Assembly (NCBI RefSeq): GCF_000002075.1
Contig: NW_004797628.1
Span: 608,535 to 663,431 of the forward strand
DNA length: 54,897 bases
Source of the DNA: Aplysia californica
Taxonomy: Eukaryota; Mollusca; Gastropoda; Aplysiida; Aplysiidae
Direction: 5' to 3'
Positions 9,822 through 21,800 of the stretch are shown in pieces. Below the pieces are notes generated by a model that saw nothing but the letters and a program-made list of their open reading frames with translations, ran no database searches and was not told where the DNA came from. Positions within the stretch are counted from its first letter, which is position 1; every line of letters begins with the position of its first letter. The position numbers and the translations under genes were made by a program.

Positions 9822-12800
9822 GTAAGAATAGAGATGAGACCAATATCCCACAATTCTAGATCTAGAGACTAGAGGAAGTTTGGGTATTTTTTTACTTTCC
9901 CTCCCGTCTCACACTCAGCTACCAGTTGTCTATTTTCTACTAGATCTAGATTCTAAATATTGATGCGCTGAACACGAATATCAACTTCATTTCCGTCGCA
10001 AATTAATGGTTTTTGAAATATTTGATTGTTTTTAACCGAGATAGACATGCTTTGGACCAATCGGGGGGTTCCAGGGGGGCCTGCCCCACTGGGGTAAAAG
10101 AAAATCTGGGGGGTTGCAGGGGCAGGGGGGCATGCCCCCCTGTTTTTACACCCATAATTTGATATTTTACAGTTAGATTTGAAATTGTCTTGAAAATAAT
10201 TGATTTGCGACAGTTTTAGTGGCTTTATGTGTGATCTGCAGCAAACAGTACAGCAGTTTGACCCCTGAAACAGTGCATCTGTGTGCGGGAGTGAAAGTAA
10301 AAATTTACCGAAGTTTGGTACAAAATTGACGGAAAAATCCGTAAAATTAAAAGAGACTCAGACTGGTAAACTTGCTTTCAATTTCAAATCACTTTCACTC
10401 CCGTTATTCAGATCATCATCATTGTCATTGTTAGTGAGAGTGATCTGATGATCATGATAGTAGATGGCGGCCACCTCTACAATAGCGCAGGCGGGCCTTT
10501 TGGCATTTTTTCATATTCGGACTCGTGTCCGAATAGTCACTTCGTTTACTGTGAGGAAGTGGCTATTCTCACCGGGTGAGAATAAAAATACGATCTACCT
10601 CTCACCCCGGGTGAGACTTGCCAGCATAGGCTATTCTCACCCAGTGTGAAACAAGACCTGCTTTTCCTCATTTTGGAATAGACCTGGATTCTAGATCTAG
10701 ATCTAGATCTACTGTCTATCGGTGTGGATGATCAAAATCAAATTGATAAAAGCCAAGAAAAAATTATGTTAAAGCACAAAAGTAAAAGTAAGCTAATTTG
10801 ATCGTCTTCAAAGATGCTATGGCTATTTCACTTTTCGAATCGAGCCGAACTACGCGGGTCGCCATTTTGTTTTGCCCGGAAGTTCTCGCAAGATCTACTC
10901 CTCCCCTCTCTCTCTCTCTCCCTCTGTCTCTTTCTGTTGACCAAAACAAAGTTAAAAAATGAAAAAATGATGTTAAAAAACAAAACTAAAATTTGATTTG
11001 GTTGTCTACAAAGATGCTACGGCTATTTAACTTTCCGAATCGAGCCGAACTACAGTCTACGCGGCCATTTTGTTTTGCCCGAAAGTTCACGCGCTTCTCC
11101 TCTCTCTCTCTCTCTCTTTCTCTCTCTCCACTGCCCACAGACAAAATTGCACGCTTTTAGGCTAACACTAACAGTAGTATAATAGATCTAGAACGTTTGT
11201 TCACAGCACAGAATTCTATAATTTTGTTATCACAGTGTAGAATTCTGTGGTTCAGGGTGAACACTTCACTGGTTGGCCGAGGCTATAACGGTGAACGCCC
11301 ACCGGGTGAGAATGGCCAAAAGACTCGCCTGCGCTATTCTCACCCGGGGTAGGCCAACCAGTGTAGCGTTCACAGTGAACAAACTTTTCAGCACTCTTTG
11401 TTGAAAGTGCAATTTTGTCTGTGGGCAGGAGAGGAGTAGCGTGAGAACTTCTGGGCAAAACAAAATGGCGACCTGCATAGTTCGGCTCAATTTGAAAAGT
11501 TAAATAGCCGTACCATCTTTGCAGACGACCAAATTAATTTACTTTTGTGTTTTAACATCATTTTTTATCTTTGTTTTTGTCCATTTGATCGTCCACACCG
11601 ATAGAAGACAGTAAATTAGCATTCAGAAAGAGAGTGCAAGAGAGAGGAGACCAAGTAGATCTTGCGAGAACTTCCAGACAAAGCAAAATGGCGACCCGCG
11701 TAGTTCGGCTCGTTTCAAAAGTGAAATAGCCATAGCTACTCTGTAGACGACCAAATTAGCTTACTTTTGGGCATTCCTGTACTATTGCGGTCCCGCAAGA
11801 TAGACTAATTTAGATCTGGTAAATTTTTACTTTCACTCCCGCACACAGATGCACTGCTGCGGGGGGTCAAACTACAGTACTGTTTGCTGCAGATGACACA
11901 TAAACTCGCATAAAGCCAGCAAAACTATTGCAAATCAATTATTTTCAAGAAAATTTCAAATCTAGAATCTAACTGTAAAATATCAAATGGGGCACCTAGC
12001 CTCAGTGTCTACGTACATGGTAACCGGGCACCTAGCCTCAGTATCACGTACACGGTAACCGTGCAGTCCAGAACTCAAAGTTCAGTTTTTTGTCATCCGG
12101 TGTTGCCTTCATCCCCACCCCTCCCCCGACTGTACATGATACATTTTAAAAAATCAATAATACCCCCCTTTCCGGAGCCCTATACTTTGCAGCGCACAGA
12201 CTTTGAATGAACTTTGGTGACCCCAACTGATACTCACAATGTGATGCGCCCACACAGGTTCACTGACCAGTCAAGATGGCGAGCCCGACACAACGCTTGT
12301 ATGGCTTTCTTTTTTTTTCATCAAGTGACAGCACAGGACAAATATTGATTTATTTTCGTTCCGGTTACCGTGTATGTAGATACTGAGACTAGGTGCCCGG
12401 TTACCGCATACGAAGTTACTGAGACTAGATGCCCGGTTACCGTGTACATAGACACTCCGAAAACTAACTATTTAAAAAACTATTAATTTGCTACGGAAAT
12501 GAATTTGATGTTCGTGTTCAACGCATCAATATTTAGTAGAAAATGGACAACTAGTAGTTTAAGTGTGAGACGGGATGGAAAGTAAAATAATACCCTAGAT
12601 AACTAAATCACACAAAAGCAAAGACTAAGTTACTGGATATTGATATTGATTTAAATATTCGGTATCAGTGTTTTATCAGTCGATCTAGCCTACCAAATGA
12701 GCAGTAGAATTTCACTTGTATTTTCAAGACAAGAGGGGTTTTAGGGGGGCATGCCCTCCTGGTTTTGACCATAATTTTATGTTTTGCAATCGGTTTGATT

Positions 12801-15800
12801 GGCTATCTCTCCATAGGCCTAACGGCCCGCGCATCAAAATGTAATCGTTTAGATCCAGAAGTAATCGTTGGTGGGGTCAAAACGAGTATCCTCAAACGGG
12901 GCCACAATTGTACAGGAGTACCTACTTTTGTGTTATAACGTCATTTTTTCTTTGTTTTTGTCTATCTGATCATCCACACCGATCATGGGTGCCAGACCTC
13001 TGGGCCCAGCCCGGAAATTTGGGCTGACAAAATTTCACAGCATCACTTTCCGGGTTGCATCGGGTCTTGTATGCAAAGATACTAGAGCAGCGCATAAAAG
13101 ACCTATTGTAGAGAGAAATTTGAGCAAAGCTCAGTTTGGATTCCGAAAGGGAAGAGGATGCACGGATGCCGTATTCGCATTACGACAGATATGCGAGAAA
13201 ACAATAGAACACAACAAAGAATCCAACATCGTCTTTATAGACCAAGAGAAGGCTTTTGACAGAGTAAACCATGGCGTCAGCAGACCTGCCACTCATCCCG
13301 ATTTAATCGGGATATCCCGATTTTTTGCCCCAAATCTCAAGCATCCCGATTTTCCCGATTTCGATCGCCAGTATCCTGATTTTTTTTTTGTGGTTTCGTC
13401 TGTTGCGTCCGATTCTTGGAGAAAAAAATATAAAAAGTTCTGCAATCTCTTCTGCTTGGAAACACCGATTGGATTTTTTATCTGCAGGAACTTGGAACGC
13501 TATTTTCCAAAGCATCTATGCCGAATCTAGGTCTAGTAGATTACTAACGCACGTTATTTAAACTAAAATTGACCTAGTTTCAAACGCTCATTCGCATCAC
13601 ATGACATGACCTCGTACATGTAGTAGTGAGTAGCGCGTGTGTCGGGGACCGTCAGTTGTCGGGGTCAACAAAGTTCATTCACACCGGTCGCGTTGGTCGA
13701 GGTGTTTTTCGGGACTTAACCAGTGTGGATGGCCGGGGGGAGGGGGTGGGGGTATTGTTTTGACACTTGGGCTTAAAATGCGTGCTGTGATACAGGTAGG
13801 CCTACTAATTAAGGGAAAAGGAATGAGAAAAAAAAATGAACAACCTTGGCGCGATCTTTTTTTCGATGTGATGGAAGTCAAACGTTGTTAAAACGCGGGC
13901 GTTTTGCGTGGATGATTAGAGTTATGTGTCAGCTATTTTCAAGACTACGAGTGTTTCAGCATCACTGTGACCTTCGCTCCCCCAGTCTATCCAACTTCGA
14001 CTCGAGTACATATATGCTGTCTTTCAATTTTCCCACTATTTAGAGGTCCAAACGTGAACTTTTTCCTGCAAAAGTTTTGCCTTGCATACTTGCCTCTTAA
14101 AAGGGAACCAGGACATATCCCCCCCCCCCCCCCCCCCCCGCGCCTTCCCTAGTGCCCTTTATGACTGATTTGCCGTTGATCCCGACTTTTTTCACCAGAT
14201 CCTGATATTTTAACTCAGAAATCCTGATTTTTAGATTTCATAGAGTGGCAGGTCTGCGTCAGGACAATTGTTAGATAATGTGAGAGCTCTATATATATAC
14301 CAACAGCAGAAGCTCAGTAAGAACGAAGGAAAGAAATACAGACTGGTTCAAAGTAAGATCTGGAGTACGACAGGGATGCGTTCTCCCCTCCTGTTTATAA
14401 TATATATGGACACAATAACGCAAGAAGCAAACCAAAGCCCAGAAAGCCTAAATGAATTTCTGTTCGCAGACGACCAATGTCTAATTCATCATGACCAACA
14501 AAGCCTCCAAAATCACACTACCGAACTCAACAACACCTGTGAGAAATTCAACATGAAAATAAGCACATCAAAAACAGAAGTTATGAAAGTGAGTCGAAGC
14601 CATAGTCCCCTGAACATCCATGTCAATAGTAAACAACTGAAACAGGTGAAAGAGTTTAAATATCTTGGCAGCACTTTTTCTGAAAACGGGTCCATAAACA
14701 GAGAAATAGAAATGGGAACTCAAAAAGCCAACACTGTCACCTACTAGCTCGCACCCCTTCTATCTCATCCAAACATCTCCATGGACTCAAAGAGACAGCT
14801 TATCACCTCAATATTCATACCAACATTATGTTATCAGTGCCAGACCTGGACCTTAAGCAAAACCCATGAAAGCAAAATCACCTCATGCGAAATGATATGT
14901 CTCCGCAAAACCCTTGACATCATAAGACGAGACAGGCAGAGAAATGAAGTAAGAGCAGCTATCGGCACTGAGTCCTGCCTGCGTTACATAGAAACACAGA
15001 GGATAAAATGGTTTGGTCACCTGTTACGCATGTCATCTGACCAGCCAGCTTCGAGAGCCTACACACCAAGCACTCAGGCTATATAAAGGAAGAGGAAGGC
15101 CACGAAAAAGGTGGATCGAGGGTGTCAAGGAAACCCTAAGAAAACATAACATCACAACTGAAAGAGCTGCGGAGCTGGCCTACCATAGAAAACTGCATCT
15201 CCCATCGACGCTTAACGGCAACAGAGGATGAAAAAGTAAAGTAAGAGTAGATCGGGTCTTTAAAAAGGAAAAAAAATTTGAGCTGTAACGATCGAGTCCG
15301 GCCAAGCGTAATGAACTTTTGAAAACTGGTATCGTGATGCGTGCAAGTTCCGAATGCGATATTTCGTTTTGTCTGTGTGATCACCGGAAACACCGGTGAT
15401 GGGATCAAAAGGATGAATAAATTACATGGCTCAAATAAGGGGTGACCACAGAATTCTACACTTATAGAAGCGGAACTCCCTCTTTGCGATCGCTGATTCG
15501 CTGTGAGGAATTGAAACTAAAACATGGCGGCCAATTGAGGGCACCTTTGGCTGCGCCGCACAGCGAGGCTTCGCGTTGCTATGCGGGCTGATGCTAGTGG
15601 CTAAGTGGTAGGGATTGGAAGATACCTTACATCAGTATTTTAAAACTTTCTTCGAAGAGGAAATATAGTTAAATAGTCTAGATCTATCACATATTTATTG
15701 CCAACAATATGTCATAATTGGCAATGTTACAATGTTTTTGTGTTGTTAGTTTGGGTTTTTGTAATGATGGGATGGGATCTAGATCTAGACTAAAGATCTT

Positions 15801-18800
15801 CACACTCACAATACACTTGATAGTAACACTAATTATGAACATTAATTCTGTTGGCAAAATATCTAGATATAGTCTTGATTCGTACTACGATAAAGTATCA
15901 TAAAGGGGACGCTGACAGTAACATGCTCACTACAATTACATTGTCATTAAACTTAAGGCCATCCACAGCAAGCAAAAAAGAACAATACAACTTATAAGCC
16001 GTTTCTCCAATTTACTAGAAAGAGATCAATAACTTGAGCTCATATTGAGGAAATGTATTATTTCTCTCTTTAAGAATTCATCTCTGTGTTTACATCAGTG
16101 AAATATAGTGTGTACAATAACATGCTTTGTAGCACGTGCAAGTCTAACAAATACCAGAGATTGGAGAATGTGTCGGTTGCACATAAAATACATAGGCCTA
16201 TTATACATGCTGCAAAAAACACAAGAATGCAGAAAAGGCCTCAAATAATATTGTTTTTAACACATAAAAGCCAACAAAGCAAAACAAAGTAAACAAGAGT
16301 GGAACTGGCATATGTTTCCTGAATATATGTTCAAAGTCATTGTTTTGTGTGTTGAGAGTGTGATTTCTAATGCATGAATGATAGGCTCATTCAGATGTGA
16401 TAATGAAGGATTTCAGAGCTGTGTGTATTTTGAGAAAAAATGTATCCCCATACCTTGGATCACATGTCGAGGGAATGGGCTTGTCCCCCTGTAATCTCCG
16501 CACACAGTAGTAAACAAACACACATTTTTGAACACGTATAAGAAAAAATAAATGGTCTCTTAATTGTTACGGATCAAATTGAATTCCTGTTACAATTCGA
16601 TTAATTGATAAAAGCGCGTAACACAATGCATTGGCCTACCCTGCCCTATAGGCCTATAATGCTATTTAATAAATACATTCGTCAGATCTGGAATCTTTAA
16701 TGCCCGCACACAGTAAACAAACACACATTTTGAACATGTATAAGAAAGAAGAAGTGGTCTCTTGTTACGGATCAAATCGAAGTCCTGTTACAATTCAATT
16801 AATTGATAAAAGCGCGCATCGGCTAACCCAGGGCTATAACGCTATTTTATAAATACATTCGTCAGATCTGGAATCTTTAATCTTTAATTTTTAATCCCCG
16901 CACACAGTAAACAAACACGTGAACACGTATAAAAAAATAAGTGGTCTCTTGTTACGGATCAAATTGAAGTCCTGTTACAATTCAATAATTGATAATAGCG
17001 CGCATTGCAATGCTTTGGCTAACCCAGCATTATATGCTATTTAATAAATACATTCGTCAGATCTGGAATCTTAAATTGTAATCATAATTATATATATATA
17101 TATGTGCTTGCGCGTGGGAAGTGAAAGTGAAAGGAATTGAAAATGCTTTCAAAAACAATTATGAAAGTAACATAATTAAAGTAGGACAACATGTGCTTAT
17201 AAAGGCCCAAAAAGGTGTATGGATGCGGAAATTAATGTTTCGGAGGAAAATAATACGCTATCTCTACTACTGTAGCTACGGTAAAAAATTTGTTGCGCAA
17301 CTTATCAAATATCTAGGCTACTGAACTATCGAACATCTAGATGTAGATTCTCTTACTTTTGCAAAATGACTTAGATCTATCAATTCGTCTTAACAGATGA
17401 GTATTTTTTCAAACATTTGTACACATGGGTGCTATATATTATTCTAGAAATTTTTAAAAAGAAAATTCTTTAATAAAAACTAGCCCAATATTTTAAAAAA
17501 AATCCCAGTCAATGGTTTCTACAGATTTTTAAAAGTTTACAGCTGGAGCTAAATCTCTTTTAAAAGCAAGTCCGTCCTTTTTTTTCCTTCTGCTGGCGAC
17601 ATATAAAGCTAATTATTGGACGCATGTTTTGAGAACATTAATAAGATCTATTGAAGAAATATGTCAGGGTAAAAAAAACCCACCAAATTTCTTGTAACAA
17701 ATTTTGCTACTAAAAAATGACGTAGGCCATATGCGTATGCAAAATGTGTGTGGGAAGGTAGAATTAGTGCTGTGAACAATCCCATCCATGTTACGAATTT
17801 TTTCAGTTCTGTAGATCTTATATAAACTCTGCTATGTCTGCCTTTTCTGTTGTTGCACCCAAAAACACAACAATTTAAAACCTTAATTCCAATCTCCAGG
17901 TTGCACAGTGAATTCTGAAACTCAAAATTACAAACTCCGCTGGTCTGCTACCGTCAATCTCAATAAATTCAAATAGATTTCTAGGTCTGTGCATGCTCTG
18001 TTTGATTTTTGAAGATAAAGTTTCTAGATAGACCTGCTTCTACGGAGGAATTGGAGAAAAGTGTAAAAAATAAGTGGCTTTGGCAATGGTTTGATGAAAT
18101 TTTCAACGATGTCAAAGTGTCTGTGAGTGTGGTGTAGGAAAGTCGAACAACCCGGTGCATGCTTTTGCCTTAGTCAGGCAATCTCCAAGACCCTAAAAAA
18201 AAAACTACGACCACCCACATAACTACCTTAAGGCAACTAAATGGTTCAACGAGCGACATACGGACGGCAAGGTAGGAAGAGTTTTCATATTTTTATAAAT
18301 TTCAGGGTTGGGAAAATTTTGGATCTGTGTTTTCAGAGCTGGAAAAATGTTTCACTGGCACCCATGACACCGATAGACAGTAGGCCTATTCCGAAATTAG
18401 AAAAAACAGGTCTTGTTTCACACCGGGTGAGAATAGCCAACGCTGGCAAGTCTCACCTGGGGTGAGAGGTCGATCATATTTTTATTCTCACCCGAGGTGA
18501 GGATATAGCCACTTCCGTAGATGGCACGAAACTGGTTGAGGCAGATTCTAGATGTATTATTTACGATTCAATGATTGAATAGGTTCGATGAAACTGGCTT
18601 AAGAATAGATGGGAACAAGTGAACAAGAAGTTTTTTCCAGTGTAGAATCTAGATCTAGCTGTTAATGTAAACTTGCCACTCATCCCGATTTAAATCGGGA
18701 TATCTAGATTTTTTGTCCTAATTATCAAGCATCCTGCTTTTCCCAATTTTAGTCATGAACATCCCGATTTTTTTGTTCCGTCTGTTACGCCAGATTTTTC

Positions 18801-21800
18801 TAAAAATTTAGACCTACTCTGCAATATATTTTTTTTCTCTGCAATGGGAAGCACCCGTTTTTGCCGTTATAAAAACTTTTTTTCAGCAGGAACTCGGAGC
18901 ACTATTTTTCTAAATAATAATATTGATGCCGGATTTAGTAGTTCATTCGCCCCAAGTTGTGTGGGAACTTTGCTCGCATATCATGTGTTATTTCAACTAT
19001 AATGGAAAGAGTATCGCTTTGGCATTCAGACTTGGGACATTCTCAAGATCTAGATCTAGATCAGCTTTTGGTTTCTCTCAGAATTCTCCCTTGATAGCCT
19101 GATAGGCTAACTATTTAATTTGCCACCGAGTGCCATTTTTAAACAAACACATGGGTCGCCACCACTCGGAGAACAAGTGACGCTTCTGTCGCAAGTTCAT
19201 GGTGACGTTCATTGTTACTTTGTTACAGACTGGGTAAACAGTGACCACTCATCTCACGTACCATTTTTGTATGAGTTCTGGGTGTTGCTTATGGGTTATG
19301 AGGGATCACATGCTTACCTCACCAGCAGCTGAAAATTGGTACCTATTGGTCAACAGTGGGAGGGGCCTACGCAACATGATCGGTTGGAGGGACTACCTAA
19401 CAACAATGACAGGTCATTGGGTTATGACGGCTCGTCCACAACACCAGGGGCCAGTGCACAATTTATGACAAAACGTAATGGAGTCAATAAGGTGGCCGTC
19501 TAAGACAGGTGTTATTGCTTAGTGTGATAGGGGTTGTGTGTTAAAATATGGTGGCCGCGTTGGACAGGTGCCTGTTTTACAGTTAAATTATATAGAAAAA
19601 ACGCAAGGAGGAAAATGGAAAGTGGCCGTTTGTACAGGTGACCGTCTTATAGAGGTGGCCGTCAGGGCAGGTTCGACTGTATGTATGTATATATATATAT
19701 GGACACCCCAGGGACGTTTTTAGTCAGCTTGGCAGTCACCTTTGTGAATTGTAGTTGATCCCGATTGTTTTCACCAAATCTCAATTCCTCCCCCCTCCTT
19801 CTGATATCCTGGTCATTCGATTTCATAGAGTGGCAGGAAGTAAATAAATTAATGCCATGAGATGCACTGCTTAATTTTTTTTCGAGAGATGAAGAAAGAA
19901 AAACTAAACCACAGTATATTTTATTGCAGAACACACATGGCTGCTAAACCCATTGCAAATTGACTGTCCTGAAATGTTCAAGAAATCCAAGTACAATACT
20001 TACAAAACATAAAGTTATAGGAAAAAAAAAACAACCCAAAGGGGCATACACATTATGAAACAATTTAATTATCCCCACACACACAAGCATCAAATACACA
20101 ATTTATTAACAGAGGATATTGTTGAACAAATGTATCTAGAATATATATAGCTTTCCTCAACTTTCAACTCTTTCCACTCGCCCAGCGCCGAGCACAAAAC
20201 CTTCCCCTTGGAGTGGGCTGTTGGTGGGTGCTCTGGTGTGGTTTGCTTCTTCTTTCCTATCAAACATCTATCGTCCTTTTCTCCCCTTCTTCTTTTTTAT
20301 GTTTGTTATTCTCTTTTAACACCTAATCTTCTGGCGCTCATATGACCTTATGCAGTTGCGAGCGCCGTAAAACTTCTACTAAAACTAGACTTCCCCACAG
20401 TATGCTTTCATAATGTGTATTTTCTGTCTTTTTATTTGTCAGTACTTTGAGCGATATTGTTGTAATCATGTATGTGGGACTATAATTCTTTTTATAACAG
20501 GTATTGCATACATCAAGTTCTCTAAAACATCGGAAGCCATGCAAGCTATGGAAGAGATGAATGGAAAAGCTTTGCCAGGCTCAACGAAAGGACTAAAAGT
20601 ATGTTATGATGATTTGTGGAAAAGGGGTTCATTTAAACTTTGAACTATTCTCATTTTATCTTGGGGTTGAATATATATTGTCGGTCGAACAGTTTTCCTT
20701 GTTTGTAAAAGTGGTTGAGTATCTTGGTCAGTCATAATTCAGTGACTACTCAGGGCATGAGAGGAAGCTGATGAATGTTGAAATAATTTTGTGCCCACTC
20801 CTACAGCATTATAATGATTACAACAGTGATGACACTTCTTACAAGGCCGCCCCCCATTTTTTTTTTTTTCAAAGAAGGCTCGGAAATTTGTACTCAGAAT
20901 TCAACTAACTTGTCGTCATTGCTTTCATGGCAGCTTATTCATAAACTGATATTATACTTTCGGTGTTCCACTCAAAGAAATTAACAATGTGCACTGTCTC
21001 TTTGTTTCCTCTTCTTTCTTTTTTCCCCCCTCTGCGTTAGATTTTTTGTCGTTTTTAGAATTGCGCCAAATTATAATATATATTAATATCTGATCAGCAG
21101 CATGTGCAGTCTATAGATTAGAATAATATCGAATGGTTATGTTTTAAAAAAATTGTTTTATGTTATAACTTAGAAGCCACACATCAAAAAGCTTTTAAGC
21201 ACTTTTACACCAATTATCAGAGAATGTAATGAGTTTCCATTGTTATCAGCAGTAAAGTGATTAAAGTTAAGGCAAAGACAAAGGCTTTCTGATGAGCAGG
21301 AATTTGTGCTATACAAATAGCTATTATTATTTCTAGTGATGCATACCTTGCCTTATTGCCTTTCAGGTAGTTGTGGCGAACAGCAAACGGGATGGTTCTA
21401 CCAGGGATCCAAGAGAAGATGAGAGGCTCGTCCGTCTGTTTGTCATAATTCCCAAGTCATTTAACGAACAAAACCTACAAGATGAGTTCTCGGTAAGTTG
21501 AATGAGCAATTCGAAGTTGGTCATGGTGTACATCATACACACTATGTTGTCTCAAAGGTGCTACTTGTCGTGAGCACTAAAACATTTGTTTACTCCCAGA
21601 TTTTAATATTTGCTTTGGTTAAGACACTTTTTTTTCACATGATGGCAATGATAGCATACCTTGGGTTGGATAACTGACCTGCCAAGTATAATTTTTCTTT
21701 CCCTGGAACCTGTTGTTGTTTTTAGTTGCCTCTAGACCATGTACAATTGACCATAGTAAAGGCATGGAAGTACACATTGTTATGACATGCCGTACAAGAT

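Larger units (their letters stand above)
9884..12600. mobile_element. Foldback-like long inverted repeat in RBM45 intron 1
   Basis: Left-arm blocks 9884-10020, 10148-10312 and 10715-10930 match right-arm blocks 12490-12600, 11813-11990 and 11570-11770 in reverse complement. Shared runs include CCCGTCTCACAC, TTGATGCG(C/T)TGAACACGAA and TCGCCATTTTG(T/C)TTTG. The arms are asymmetric: about 400 bp is extra in the left arm and about 465 bp in the right arm (11988-12455). A smaller palindrome, GTTCAC…GTGAAC with CCACCGGGTGAGAAT inside, sits near the centre (about 11165-11400). There is no coding capacity. It is a foldback-type element or a head-to-head pair of an unidentified repeat. Confidence 0.7.
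13085..15240 (+). mobile_element. RTE-like LINE, 5'-truncated, with split reverse transcriptase
   Basis: Translation gives reverse-transcriptase blocks AQFGFRKGRGCTDAVFALRQ and VFIDQEKAFDRVNH, then, after a 976-bp insertion, SPLLFIIYMDTI, the catalytic FLFADDQCLIHH, KTEVMKVS and FKYLGSTFSENGSI. The C-terminal region has IKWFGHLLRM and KGRGRPRKRWIEGVKE, typical of RTE-like non-LTR retrotransposons. The usual GVRQGC segment is present, but in a different frame from the following LSPLLF, so there is a frameshift there; stops also occur near 14746. The endonuclease domain is absent (5' truncation), and the element ends near 15240 in AAAGTAAAG-type sequence. It sits in RBM45 intron 1, in sense orientation. 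Confidence 0.85.

Noticed and set aside
11234-15462. Inverted CACAGAATTC half-sites as ends of one 4.2-kb element
   Set aside because: The segment between them cuts through the foldback arm and a whole LINE, and no target duplication is seen. The half-sites are better read as dispersed palindromes.
16498-17072. Possible CRISPR-like array
   Set aside because: Units are direct repeats of nearly the full period without unique spacers, in a eukaryotic intron. This is an ordinary tandem repeat.
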